Origin: Trichothermofontia sichuanensis B231
GTDB lineage: Bacteria; Cyanobacteriota; Cyanobacteriia; B231
Direction of reading: 5' to 3'
Length of the DNA: 64,000 nucleotides
Assembly (NCBI RefSeq): GCF_026240635.1
Contig: NZ_CP110848.1
Location: forward strand, 4,359,741-4,423,740
This document shows positions 25,610 through 34,394 of the stretch, in pieces. The translations under genes and the position numbers were made by a program. The notes under the pieces were generated by a model, which was given only the letters and a program-made list of their open reading frames with translations, was not told the DNA's origin and ran no database searches. The stretch's first letter is position 1, and every line of letters starts with the position of its first letter.

Positions 25610-28600
25610 ATGGTAGAGCGGCAACCGTTTTCCCATGATTTAGTTTTTCCCCCTGGCTGGGAAAATACCCCTGAGACTGTCAAAACTTGGGTCATCGCCC
25701 AAATTTTCAGTTCCGATCGCGCCAGCACAAATTTGTCAAATCATGCCGAGCGTCTGAGCCAGGTAATTCAATCACAAACAGATTTGATCCTGCGATCGTT
25801 ACCTGACACCACGATTACTTTTGCCAATCAGGCACTTTGTCAGGCTTTGGGGCGTCCCCTGGAAGAGGTCATTGGGCGGCGGTGGTGTGAATTTGTCCCC
25901 CCCGAAGAGTTAGAGGTGCTCGATCGTAAGATTGCTGCCCTTACACCGGAGAATCCTATTTTTGAAAATATCAATCAGGATTATCGGGCTGATCAGCAAA
26001 TAGGCTGGACCCAATGGATCAATTTGGGGATTTTTGATGAGCACGGGCAATTAGTTGAAATCCAATCCGTGGGAAGAGACATTACCGCTCTCCAGCAGAA
26101 AATCCGTCAGGAACAGGCCCTGAATCGCGTCTTTCAGGCAATCCGTAACTCACTGGATCTGAACACTATCTTTGCGACAGCTACAGCTGAGACAGCTCAA
26201 TTGTTAAAAAATCTGGATTGCTTCGTGGTGCAGTACCTGCCAGAACAGGGGCGCTGGCGGCATATTGCCGAATATCGCCATCATCCAGATACCCCAACAC
26301 TGATTGGCCTAGAGATTGCAGATGCGGGTAATCCTTTTGCCCATCAATTAAAGCAATTACAGCATGTCTGTGTGACAGATACGGCTAACTTAGAGGATGC
26401 CATTAACCGAGAAGTTGCCCAGGTGCAACCCGGGGCTTGGTTGTTGATTCCCCTCGTGGTTGATGGCCAATTATGGGGAAGTTTTACCATTACAACCCCC
26501 CACCGTCCTTTTGTCTGGCTCGATGAACAGGTTGAGGTTGCTCAGGCCGTTGCCAATCAACTGGAAATAGCCATTCAGCAGGCTAATCTTTATCGACAGG
26601 TGCAGTTGGAATTAGAGGAGCGCCGTCGGGTAGAAGCGGCGTTACGGGAGAGTGAAACGCGGTTTCAAAATATGGCGGCGAATGTACCAGGGGCTATTTT
26701 TCGCTATCTGCTACGCCCAGATGGCTCCGATGGGGTGTTGTACATGAGTCCGGGATGTTATGGACTCTGGGAAGTTGAGGCAGAGGCAGTGGTGGCTGAT
26801 GCCAGCCTTCTCTGGGAAATGATTCATCCGGACGATCGACCTGCCATGTATGAATCGGTCATGCAATCGGCCCAGACTTTGGAACCCTGGTCGTTTGCGT
26901 GGCGGATTATCACCCCCTCTGGTCGCGAGAAATGGTTAGAAGCAGCGGGCCAACCCACGCGATACCCCAATGGCGATATTATTTGGGATACCTTAATCCT
27001 GGATGTGAGCGATCGTAAACAGGCAGAAGCCGCCCTACGGGAGAGTGAAACCCGCTATCGCCTGTTAGCGGACAATATGAATGATCTGGTGTGTTTACAT
27101 GACCTACAGGGGCGCTATCTCTACGTGAGTCCCTCCTGCGAGGCATTGTTGGGTTACCGCTATGATGAGTTGCTGGGCCAAGATCCCTATACTTTTTTCC
27201 ACCCGGACGATCGCGATCGTATTTACCAGGAAGCCCATGCAACAGCGATGAGGGGTAAACCCATCCCTATTACCTATCGCATTCGCCAAAAGTCCGGCAA
27301 CTATATCTGGTTTGAAACCCTGACCAAACCGATTCTGGATGCAACCGGGCAGGTGGTGCAACTCCAAACCACCTCACGCGATGTGACTGAGCGAGTACGG
27401 GTAGAAAAACAATTACAATACGATGCGCTGCATGATGCCTTAACGGGCTTACCCAATCGATGTTTACTCATGGAGCGGTTGGAGCTAGCGATTAATCGCG
27501 CCCGACGCTTAGATAACTATCACTTTGCAGTTTTATTTTTAGATCTCGATCGCTTCAAAGTCATCAACGACAGTCTCGGGCACCTAGCTGGTGACCAATT
27601 ATTGATTGCGATCGCCCAAAAGCTCCAGTCCACCCTCCGGAGTATTGATCTAGTTGCCCGTTTAGGGGGGGATGAGTTTGTTATCCTTTTGGAAGAAATT
27701 CACGATATTCAAGAGGTCATTCGGGCAACGGAACGCATTTTTGCTACTTTAGAAAGTCCCCTCATTCTCGAAGGTAGAGAAGTGTATACCACCGTAAGCG
27801 TTGGCATTGTGTTGGGTAGCCGAGCCTATATTCAGGCTACTCACCTCTTGCGGGATGCGGATATTGCCATGTATCGGGCTAAAAATCAGGGTAAAGCTCG
27901 TTATGCAATTTTTGATGTTGAAATGCATACCCAAGCATTAAGTCGTTTGCATTTGGAAAATGATCTCCGTCGGGCGATCGCGCAGCAGGAATTCATCCTG
28001 CACTATCAACCGATCGTGGCCTTACAGACTGGCCAACTGGTCGGGTTTGAAGCCCTGATCCGCTGGCAACATCCAAGCGAAGGGTTAAAATTTCCCGGTG
28101 ACTTCATCCCGATTGCCGAGGAAACTGGGTTAATCACTGCCATCGATTATTGGGCAATGGCAACGGCCTGTCGGCAATTGGTGCAGTGGCATCGGGCTTT
28201 TCCCGCCCTCGCCGATCTGAAGGTCAGTGTCAACCTTTCAGCTCAAGATTTACGTCGCCCAGATTTATTGTCCCAAGTCGATCAAATTCTGGTGCAAACA
28301 GGCTTACCGAGCCATTCCCTCACCTTAGAAATTACTGAGAGTATGTTAATTGATAATGTTGAAGCCACGATTGCGACCCTGGGTAAATTAAAAGCCCGTG
28401 GCTTACAAATTAGTATTGATGACTTTGGGACAGGCTATTCATCATTAAATTATCTACATCGATTGCCGATCGATAGTTTTAAGGTTGATCGTAGCTTTGT
28501 TATGCAAGTTGAAGCTGGGCACAATAAGCATCAAATTGTAGCAACCATTATCACCCTGAGCAATCAGTTAGATCTAGATGCGATCGCGGAAGGGATTGAA

Positions 28601-28723
28601 ACCCAGACCCAACTCGAACAGCTACGTAACCTGGGCTATCAATTTGGCCAAGGTTACCTCTTTGCCAGACCCTTGGACCCGGCAGCCGTCGAAACCCTAT
28701 TAGCCCACCAGACCAACTGCTAG
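25610..28723 (+). CDS. PAS-GAF-PAS-PAS-GGDEF-EAL cyclic-di-GMP protein
   Basis: The 1037-residue protein is soluble. Order: PAS (about 55-165), GAF (170-335), PAS (350-470), PAS/PAC (475-600), GGDEF (610-770), EAL (780-1030). The cyclase active site RLGGDEFVIL is intact, and RSID five residues before it is a standard inhibitory I-site. The EAL domain has FEALIRWQHP, NLSAQDL, EITESML, IDDFGTGYSSLNYL, KVDRSFV and AEGIETQ, so it also looks catalytically complete. It probably makes and breaks c-di-GMP under sensory control. The first PAS (DLILRSLPDTTITFANQALC) resembles that of the histidine kinase at 17819-20275. It appears monocistronic. Confidence 0.93.
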   Translation: MVERQPFSHDLVFPPGWENTPETVKTWVIAQIFSSDRASTNLSNHAERLSQVIQSQTDLILRSLPDTTITFANQALCQALGRPLEEVIGRRWCEFVPPEELEVLDRKIAALTPENPIFENINQDYRADQQIGWTQWINLGIFDEHGQLVEIQSVGRDITALQQKIRQEQALNRVFQAIRNSLDLNTIFATATAETAQLLKNLDCFVVQYLPEQGRWRHIAEYRHHPDTPTLIGLEIADAGNPFAHQLKQLQHVCVTDTANLEDAINREVAQVQPGAWLLIPLVVDGQLWGSFTITTPHRPFVWLDEQVEVAQAVANQLEIAIQQANLYRQVQLELEERRRVEAALRESETRFQNMAANVPGAIFRYLLRPDGSDGVLYMSPGCYGLWEVEAEAVVADASLLWEMIHPDDRPAMYESVMQSAQTLEPWSFAWRIITPSGREKWLEAAGQPTRYPNGDIIWDTLILDVSDRKQAEAALRESETRYRLLADNMNDLVCLHDLQGRYLYVSPSCEALLGYRYDELLGQDPYTFFHPDDRDRIYQEAHATAMRGKPIPITYRIRQKSGNYIWFETLTKPILDATGQVVQLQTTSRDVTERVRVEKQLQYDALHDALTGLPNRCLLMERLELAINRARRLDNYHFAVLFLDLDRFKVINDSLGHLAGDQLLIAIAQKLQSTLRSIDLVARLGGDEFVILLEEIHDIQEVIRATERIFATLESPLILEGREVYTTVSVGIVLGSRAYIQATHLLRDADIAMYRAKNQGKARYAIFDVEMHTQALSRLHLENDLRRAIAQQEFILHYQPIVALQTGQLVGFEALIRWQHPSEGLKFPGDFIPIAEETGLITAIDYWAMATACRQLVQWHRAFPALADLKVSVNLSAQDLRRPDLLSQVDQILVQTGLPSHSLTLEITESMLIDNVEATIATLGKLKARGLQISIDDFGTGYSSLNYLHRLPIDSFKVDRSFVMQVEAGHNKHQIVATIITLSNQLDLDAIAEGIETQTQLEQLRNLGYQFGQGYLFARPLDPAAVETLLAHQTNC

Positions 28724-28819
28724 GGACCGTCGCTAAACTCAATACACTGCGATAGGATGGTCGCTGGGCAAGCGGGTACGATACCATCCTTAGTATGTAT
28801 ACTGCACAACACCCACATC

Positions 28820-29179
28820 ATGGAGCCAGACTCGCTGCCGACTGAGGTTATTCTGACGCACCCCCGGCGAACCTTGGGGTGTGTGCATCTGGAGGGAAAT
28901 CTGCAACCGGGCAGCTATCTCGACTTTCAAGGGCAGACCTACACTGTGCTGGAACGCCGACACCGCTATCAGTTTCGATCGGGCCGTTATCGTCTCCATC
29001 AAATCGCTCTCTATGTCCAATCGGCTCCCCACCGGTTAGCTGAAAAGAGTTGGGTGGATGGCCGTTGGGTCATTGGCGATGCTACCTGCCAATTTAATGC
29101 TCTGTCAGAACTGATTCGCTGTGCGGTCCATCCTGAAGGTCCCTGTGAAACCTGTCGCTCCTATGAACCACGGGAATAG
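28820..29179 (+). CDS. Conserved cyanobacterial protein, DUF6464-like
   Basis: From ATG 28820 this is a 119-residue protein; the frame is open from 28757. Its N-terminal half is beta-rich (PGSYLDFQGQTYTVLERRHRYQF). The C-terminal half carries the pattern GDATCQFNALSELIRCAVHPEGPCETCRSYE, with four Cys that could bind metal or form disulfides. That Cys-rich ending is what I associate with DUF6464 proteins, mostly from cyanobacteria and of unknown function. It lies just before the WecG/TagA gene (9 bp gap to the start I favour), so the two may be co-transcribed. Confidence 0.7.
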   Translation: MEPDSLPTEVILTHPRRTLGCVHLEGNLQPGSYLDFQGQTYTVLERRHRYQFRSGRYRLHQIALYVQSAPHRLAEKSWVDGRWVIGDATCQFNALSELIRCAVHPEGPCETCRSYEPRE

Positions 29180-29188
29180 GGTGTGGGC

Positions 29189-29938
29189 ATGGATAAGGTC
29201 AAAATTCTCAACATAGAGCTGGATAACCTCTCCCAGGCGGAAATGCTGGCCCAACTTCAGGAGGGGGTGGTATTTACCCCCAACGTCGATCACCTGATGC
29301 GGCTCCAGTGGGATCGGGCCTTTTTCGACGTCTATCAGGAGGCTACCTATAAGGTTTGCGATAGTAAGATTATGCTGTATGCGGCGGCTTTTCTGGGCAC
29401 GCCGCTGAAGGAAAAGCTCTCCGGGTCAGATTTTTTCCCGGCTTTTTACACCTACCACCGCAATAACCCTGACATTCGCATTTTCTTACTGGGTGCGGCT
29501 GAGGGTGTTGCGCAACAGGCCCAGGCGAATATCAATGCCAAGGTGGGACGGGAGATCATTGTCGGTGCCCATTCCCCCTCCTTTGGTTTTGAGAAAAATG
29601 CGGCGGAGTGTGAGAGGCTGATCGATCTTGTGAACCAATCAGGCGCAACGGTTCTCGCCGTGGGGGTGGGTGCCCCGAAGCAGGAAATGTTTATCCACGC
29701 CTATCGCCACCGGATGCCCCAGATCAAAATTTTCCTGGCGATCGGGGCGACGATCGATTTTGAGGCGGGGAACGTGAAACGATCGCCCAAGTGGATGAGC
29801 GAGATCGGTCTAGAGTGGTTATATCGGCTGCTGGCTGAACCGAAGCGGCTCTGGAAACGCTATTTGGTGGATAATCCCCCCTTCCTATGGCTGATCCTCA
29901 AGCAGAAATTGCACTGCTATTGCGATCCTTTTACTTGA
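29189..29938 (+). CDS. WecG/TagA/CpsF-family glycosyltransferase
   Basis: This 249-residue protein transfers a sugar (often ManNAc or a uronic acid) to a lipid-linked acceptor during surface polysaccharide synthesis. Family landmarks are FTPNVDHLMRL, YKVCDSKIMLYAAAFLGTPLKEKLSGSDFFP, RIFLLGAAEGVA, GAHSPSFGFE, LAVGVGAPKQE and FLAIGATIDFEAGNVKRSPKWMSEIGLEWLYRL. The last is the GT26 C-terminal signature. I chose ATG 29189 rather than the GTG two codons earlier. No membrane segment is seen, so it acts at the inner face of the membrane. The Wzy-like gene at 30852-32219 may belong to the same pathway. Confidence 0.9.
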   Translation: MDKVKILNIELDNLSQAEMLAQLQEGVVFTPNVDHLMRLQWDRAFFDVYQEATYKVCDSKIMLYAAAFLGTPLKEKLSGSDFFPAFYTYHRNNPDIRIFLLGAAEGVAQQAQANINAKVGREIIVGAHSPSFGFEKNAAECERLIDLVNQSGATVLAVGVGAPKQEMFIHAYRHRMPQIKIFLAIGATIDFEAGNVKRSPKWMSEIGLEWLYRLLAEPKRLWKRYLVDNPPFLWLILKQKLHCYCDPFT

Positions 29939-29991
29939 GCCAACGGGTGGGCTGCTGGCAACCGGGCAGCAGTGTAAAATAGGGCTGAAAA

Positions 29992-30867
29992 ATGCACTGT
30001 GGGTTGTCCAGGGAGGAAGGTATTTTGGACGAGTTACGGTCTGCCCTAGAGTTAGCCACCGAAGATGAACTCCGCCACCTCACCCAGCTCCTGTTCTGTC
30101 GGCGGCTCAATCCCTTGGATTACCTGCAAACCCCGGATCCGCTTGAGGTGCAAAGCCTGGATCGCGATCGCTGGCTGGCCAGCTTGGAGCAGCGGTTTCG
30201 TTTTCTGGCGGCGGATGGCCTGACGGTGCTGCAACAGAAGACCGATCGGGTTGCCTATCGCCAGGTGTTGCTGCGGGTGTGTCACTATCTCAAAATCCCC
30301 TATCGCGAGTCACTGCCTACTACGGATCTCGAAGCGGAAATTTTTTTGCACCTGATGCACCAGGCCTGGCAACATCTGTCTTCTAGTGAACAGGATCGCC
30401 TGCGGGTCCGGGTACAACGTGCCTTGGCCCAGATAAAGCCGGGTGAACCGCTGCCCGCCAGCCTTCAGCATGACCCGATCGGCCTGCTGCTCAAGGGGGG
30501 GAGTGCGCTGGCGGTAACCTCGGTGCTGCGCCCCTTGCTACTGCGCCAGTTGGCCCACCAGATGGCTATCCAGATGGCTACCTACCAGGTGGCCAAACAA
30601 ACCTTAGTCAGGGGCGGGATGGCGGCTGTCAGCCAACTCCACAGCCAGGTGATGTTACAAACGGCGAAACGGGGGCTGGCGCTAACTGCGGCCCGACAGG
30701 CGCTTTTGCGGGGGATGTTTGCCTGGTTAGGGCCGGTGTTGTGGGCCTGGTTCCTGACCGATCTGGGGTGGCGGGCGATCGCCACCAATTACGGTCGCAT
30801 TATTCCGGCGATTTTTGCTTTGGCCCAAATTCGCCTCCTACGCTCTGAGCATTGGGAGATCGCTTGA
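29992..30867 (+). CDS. YaaW/UPF0174-like protein
   Basis: The protein has up to 291 residues. The N-terminal half is helical and soluble: DELRSALELATEDELRHLTQLLFCRRLNPLDYL, followed by YRQVLLRVCHYLKIPYRE. The C-terminal ~120 residues are rich in Ala, Leu and Gln and end in a hydrophobic segment (FAWLGPVLWAWFLTDLGWRAIA). This resembles the YaaW/UPF0174 family of unknown function. A TTG at 30025 is preceded by GGGAGGAAGG and may be the true start, while ATG 29992 has no good site. The 3' end overlaps the Wzy-like gene by up to 16 bp, so the two are probably translated together. Confidence 0.6.
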   Translation: MHCGLSREEGILDELRSALELATEDELRHLTQLLFCRRLNPLDYLQTPDPLEVQSLDRDRWLASLEQRFRFLAADGLTVLQQKTDRVAYRQVLLRVCHYLKIPYRESLPTTDLEAEIFLHLMHQAWQHLSSSEQDRLRVRVQRALAQIKPGEPLPASLQHDPIGLLLKGGSALAVTSVLRPLLLRQLAHQMAIQMATYQVAKQTLVRGGMAAVSQLHSQVMLQTAKRGLALTAARQALLRGMFAWLGPVLWAWFLTDLGWRAIATNYGRIIPAIFALAQIRLLRSEHWEIA

Positions 30868-32219
30868 CTCGCCCTCTGTCAGTCTGCCATTGGGGGGTCG
30901 GGTCACGATCGCCGGCGTTCTGGATGCAGCTCTTCTGTGGCCTGTTCCCCTTCAGCCCGATCCTCGCTGGTTTAAGTTTTGGGGTCGTGCTGGTCCAGGT
31001 CTTCCGGCAGCGGGCAACCGTGATGGCTCAGCGTCCCCGTAATCGCGCCCTGGCTGCCTTGAGTGGATGGCTCCTGTTCACGGCAATGGTGGCTGAGGAT
31101 CGGGGCAGTGCGCTCTTGGGATTGGCGAACTTTTTGCCCTTTTTCCTGTTCTTTGCTGTCGTGCAGGAACTGGGGATGAGCATGGCCCAGGTTCGCCGTC
31201 TGGCCTGGATTCTGGTCATGGGGGCACTCCCCGTGATTGCGATCGGTCTGGGACAGATTTACGGCGGCTGGGCTGGTCACGTGCGGCTGCTGGGGGGCCT
31301 CGTTGATTGGGTGATCGAACCCACGGGGACCCCACCGGGACGCATGGCCTCGATCTTTGCCTATGCCAATGTGCTGGCCAGTTACCTGGTGATGACCTTC
31401 GCTCTAACGCTGGGCTTGTGGGTGGAGGCATGGACAACGCTGCGCCAGGGGCAACCCAAAGCGGTAGCTGCCAACTTCTGGCCGCGATCGCCCTGGCGTT
31501 TCCCCTGGAAAGCCCCTATCCTCTGGCGAATCGGCTGCCTCACCCTGGCTGTCATCGTACATCTGGTGGCTATTTTACTGACCGACTCGCGTAGTGCCTG
31601 GGGGATTACGGCGATCGTGGGTCTGGCGTTTGCCATCTATTGCCGCTGGTATGGGGTGATCCTGGTGGGATTGGGGATGATCGCCAGCGTGTTCTGGGCA
31701 GCTTTTGGTTTCTGGGGTCGATCCGGATTCCGGGCGATCGTGCCCACGTTCCTATGGGCAAGGTTGACAGATCAGAATTTTCCCGATCGGCCCCTGGCTT
31801 CTCTACGGATCACCCAATGGCAGTTTGCCGCGACCCTAACCCAGACGCGCCCTTGGACGGGGTGGGGCCTGCGTGCCTTTTCCCGCCTCTATGAAGCGGC
31901 AATGAATTACTGGCTAGGCCATCCCCATAACCTGTTCCTCATGCTGGCTGCGGAAACGGGGATACCCGCTACCCTGGGCCTGATGGCGATCGTCGGTACG
32001 GTCCTTTATCAGGGAGTCCGTCAGTGGCGGGTCTGGGATCAGCAAGGGGACACAGAAAATGCCTTGCTCTTGTTTACCGTTGGGATGGCCTTTGGTGCCT
32101 GCCTGCTCTTTCACCTGTTTGATGTGCCCCTGTTTGATGCCCGTATTAATGGACTCGGGTGGTTGCTCCTGGCCGCGATCGCTGGTTGGCAAGGTGATCC
32201 CAGCCCCCATAAACCTTAA
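30852..32219 (+). CDS. O-antigen ligase/polymerase (Wzy_C) family membrane protein
   Basis: The protein has up to 455 residues and about ten membrane segments. The central periplasmic loop contains the Wzy_C/WaaL motif around LRITQWQFAATLTQTRPWTGWGLRAF and GHPHNLFLMLAAETGIPATLGL; the Arg and the HPHN His are the residues usually linked to ligase activity. Such proteins polymerise or ligate lipid-linked glycans. Cyanobacterial IctB belongs to the same superfamily but I see no special likeness. The start is unclear: TTG 30852, TTG 30864 (after GGGAG) or ATG 30924. It converges with the TerB gene, overlapping it by 4 bp. Confidence 0.85.
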   Translation: MGDRLTRPLSVCHWGVGSRSPAFWMQLFCGLFPFSPILAGLSFGVVLVQVFRQRATVMAQRPRNRALAALSGWLLFTAMVAEDRGSALLGLANFLPFFLFFAVVQELGMSMAQVRRLAWILVMGALPVIAIGLGQIYGGWAGHVRLLGGLVDWVIEPTGTPPGRMASIFAYANVLASYLVMTFALTLGLWVEAWTTLRQGQPKAVAANFWPRSPWRFPWKAPILWRIGCLTLAVIVHLVAILLTDSRSAWGITAIVGLAFAIYCRWYGVILVGLGMIASVFWAAFGFWGRSGFRAIVPTFLWARLTDQNFPDRPLASLRITQWQFAATLTQTRPWTGWGLRAFSRLYEAAMNYWLGHPHNLFLMLAAETGIPATLGLMAIVGTVLYQGVRQWRVWDQQGDTENALLLFTVGMAFGACLLFHLFDVPLFDARINGLGWLLLAAIAGWQGDPSPHKP

Positions 32220-32962
32220 CAGTAGCGGCTGACATCCTCCCCACAGTCATCTGCCAAATAGCAAAGGGCACGGAAGCGCAACCCGACCAGTTGCTCGTAC
32301 AAGGGATTGAGCTTACACAGGGGCGGAATGTGGACGACCTTATGGCCAAATAAGACAATATCCCGCTCGAAGGGACATTGGGGGGGAATCATTTTGCATA
32401 GAAAGCGGGCCAAGCGAGGGTCATGAACCTCCAGGCCATCGAGCCAATCTTGAATCGGACGCAGGGGGTGTACGCCTGTACTATCAGGCGAGCGCAGAGG
32501 TGAGGCGACCCCTGTCACTAGGCCCTCTTTATGGATAGCCGTCGTTTCCCCTGTATGGATAGCCGTCGTTTCCCCTGTCTCTGGATCATCAGGGGTGTGC
32601 AGGGTGGTGCGCAGGGCAGCCAAGACACCCAGATCCAAGTTAAGGGCCGTGGCATAACTGTGGAGGAGTTCGTCTTCAGGTACCGAGTAAACCCCATCTG
32701 CGATCGCCACCATCACCGCCGTGCGCAGAAAATTCTCGCGGGTTTTGGGTTCCGGTCCCAACCCTTCAGCCAGTTCATCCGGTGTAATCGCCGTGAAGTG
32801 GTCCAGATCGATCGCGGGTTCCATTTCGGCCTGGAGCAGTTCACGAATCAGATCCTTTTCTTCCGGGTCGAAGTGGCCATCAGCCCAGGCCAAAGTGATT
32901 AAGCCGCGTAGCCAAGTGGCAATTTGTGTGTTGGTATAGGTTGCTTGGATGACTCGTGTCAT
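32216..32962 (-). CDS. TerB-like plus Mo-dependent nitrogenase C-terminal domain protein
   Basis: Residues ~10-135 form a TerB-like helical bundle (WLRGLITLAWADGHFDPEEKDLIRELL; AVMVAIADGVYSVPEDELL), with repeated acidic motifs that bind metal in TerB proteins. Residues ~165-248 match the small domain called 'Mo-dependent nitrogenase C-terminus': DWLDGLEVHDPRLARFLCKMIPPQCPFERD, then HIPPLCKLNPLYEQLVGLRFRALCYLADDCGEDV, with four conserved Cys. In cyanobacteria this domain occurs widely outside nitrogenase, so its name does not imply nitrogen fixation; no nif genes are here. The linker carries an in-frame tandem duplication (see 32529-32576). It converges with the Wzy-like gene. Confidence 0.85.
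   Translation of the reverse strand: MTRVIQATYTNTQIATWLRGLITLAWADGHFDPEEKDLIRELLQAEMEPAIDLDHFTAITPDELAEGLGPEPKTRENFLRTAVMVAIADGVYSVPEDELLHSYATALNLDLGVLAALRTTLHTPDDPETGETTAIHTGETTAIHKEGLVTGVASPLRSPDSTGVHPLRPIQDWLDGLEVHDPRLARFLCKMIPPQCPFERDIVLFGHKVVHIPPLCKLNPLYEQLVGLRFRALCYLADDCGEDVSRYC
32529..32576 (-). repeat. 24-bp in-frame tandem duplication in the TerB-type gene
   Basis: TATGGATAGCCGTCGTTTCC (then CCTG) is repeated exactly at 32529-32552 and 32553-32576. It encodes GETTAIHT followed by GETTAIHK in the linker between the two domains. The copies are identical, so the duplication is recent, and being 24 bp it preserves the reading frame. Confidence 0.9.
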
Positions 32963-33083
32963 GCCCCACTCCCCCTCATGGCGTACTGACTCAATTCTAG
33001 AAGATTCTGGTGAAGGGGTCGTGGATAAAATCTGTCAGCAAAATCTTAAAGCTTTTTAAAATTAGTGAAAGCATAAACCGAAG

Positions 33084-33255
33084 ACCCTCATCCCCTAACC
33101 CCTTCCCCTAAGTTGGGAGAAGGCGAACCGATCGTGCTCACATGAAATGTGACGTATGGTTAAAGGAAACCATTATTTCTCCCAAGTTGAAAAAAAGATG
33201 ACCGATCGCACTCCCCTCGCCTGCCCTGGGAGAGGGGCTGGGGGTGAGGGCAATC
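33084..33255. repeat. GC-rich repeat fragments
   Basis: Two fragments of the common modules lie here without clear tips: CCCTCATCCCCTAACCCC...GGGAGAAGG (about 33087-33124) and CTGGGAGAGGGGCTGGGGGT (33219-33248 region). They start the repeat-filled gap 32963-33716, which holds no gene. Confidence 0.6.
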
Positions 33256-33342
33256 CACAATCAATCATCAACAATACTTCAAATTTCAAATACTTCAATT
33301 AATCAGCAATTAATCAGCCCAATCTCCTTAACTAAGGTAGTC

Positions 33343-33455
33343 AGTCTCTTCTCAGATTTTGATGTAAACAGGATAAGCAACTACCCATAAATGATCTGAA
33401 ACACCAAGTTTATCGTGGGGGCGCTACCCGCTCCCACGATAAACTCAGGAGAGCC
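33343..33455 (-). repeat. ~113-bp palindromic-cap element, copy 3 (inverted)
   Basis: Read on the minus strand it starts GGCTCTCCTGAG, has the palindrome around GTGGGAGCGGGTAGCGCCCC (slightly degraded), and continues ATCATTTATGGGTAGTTGCT. It ends TCTGAGAAGAGACT. It is the most diverged of the three copies. It ends 11 bp before MITE copy C. Confidence 0.8.
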
Positions 33456-33466
33456 GGTAGCCAAGC

Positions 33467-33690
33467 TACAGCCTTTACCTTAATCATAAAGTACAGTATT
33501 ACAGGGGTAGGATGGGTGCACTCTGCTGGTGCGGCCCTCACCCTAAATCCCTCTCCCAAGGCGGGCGAGGGACTTGCCAATCTGGCTCCCCTTCTCCCCA
33601 TTTGGGAGAAGGGGGTGGGGGATGCGGGCTGCCGGTCGGATCGAGATCCAAACCTTAACTGTGTACTGAGTAAATGAGGTAAAGGCTGTA
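33467..33690 (-). mobile_element. MITE-like element, copy C (inverted)
   Basis: It is 224 bp. The tips are TACAGCCTTTACCT (left) and AGGTAAAGGCTGTA (right), perfect for 14 bp. The interior matches copy A in reverse: TTAATCATAAAGTACAG near the left tip and TGTACTGAGTAAATG near the right tip. It ends 27 bp from the mntP stop. Confidence 0.85.
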
Positions 33691-33716
33691 AGGTAGCTCA
33701 ATTTAAGCTAACACTT

Positions 33717-34271
33717 TTAGATCGATAACATTTTAATACCAAGCAAAATCAAGATAACGCCACCCAGAAATTCAACTTTTTCACCCAAATGGCCTGAAAT
33801 TCGTTTCGCTAAAAATAGGCCAAGGTAGGTAGATAGAAAGGCCCCAATACCAATGACAAGGGAATATAATGCAACGGGTTTACCGATCAAGCCAAGGGTT
33901 ACCCCAACGCCTAGAGAATCAATACTGGTCACACTGGATACAAACAGAATTTTCAACAAGCCGTGGACTTTGACTGCATGGGTTTCGCGGGGGCTAGACG
34001 ATCGCATTTCCTGGTAAGACTGGTAGCACATGTGCCCCCCCACAGCACACAGGAGAAAAAAAGCCACCCAATGATCGTAGTTAACAATAAAATTTTCAGC
34101 AATGCGACCTAGAAGAAATCCTAAAAAAATAGCAAATCCTTCAGAAAAGCCAGAACTAAGGGCAAAGAATAAAGCCCGACGATGAGAAAAGCGACGAAAT
34201 CCTAAAGCCAGAGCCGCAGAAAATGAATCGATACTCAATACCAATGTAAAGATCAATAATTCCAAGAGCAT
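33717..34271 (-). CDS. mntP: MntP/YtaF-family manganese efflux protein
   Basis: The 184-residue protein has six membrane helices in two repeats of three, as in MntP. The paired acidic motifs are present: SIDSFSAALALGF in helix 1 and TSIDSLGVGVTLG in helix 4, whose Asp residues are essential in E. coli MntP. It probably exports Mn2+ across the plasma membrane, important in cyanobacteria with high Mn pools for PSII. Other YtaF members have no known substrate, so Mn is an inference. I looked for a yybP-ykoY Mn riboswitch upstream and saw none. The gene lies between inverted copies of the 113-bp element. Confidence 0.8.
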   Translation of the reverse strand: MLLELLIFTLVLSIDSFSAALALGFRRFSHRRALFFALSSGFSEGFAIFLGFLLGRIAENFIVNYDHWVAFFLLCAVGGHMCYQSYQEMRSSSPRETHAVKVHGLLKILFVSSVTSIDSLGVGVTLGLIGKPVALYSLVIGIGAFLSTYLGLFLAKRISGHLGEKVEFLGGVILILLGIKMLSI

Positions 34272-34336
34272 TTGCTATTTTGTCTATCCTGGGGAGGGGG
34301 TTGCTAGGATCTTACCAAAAAAGGCAACCACTCCCA

Positions 34337-34363
34337 TAAAAAAAGCACCTCTTGTAAGGTGCT
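34337..34363 (-). terminator. Rho-independent terminator after the pnt operon
   Basis: On the minus strand AGCACCT pairs with AGGTGCT around a 6-nt loop (34344-34363), followed by a run of seven T. It faces transcription coming from pntB and lies upstream of mntP, so it separates the two units. Confidence 0.85.
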
Positions 34364-34394
34364 ACTTCAATCTTGAATCATTTATGAAAATACT

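Noticed and set aside
30852-32219. Bicarbonate-related gene ictB
   Set aside because: IctB shares the Wzy_C domain, but the sequence shows no special similarity that I can point to, and the neighbours suggest surface polysaccharide work.
34272-34394. yybP-ykoY manganese riboswitch before mntP
   Set aside because: Only a terminator hairpin and a short spacer are present; the conserved riboswitch core is not seen.
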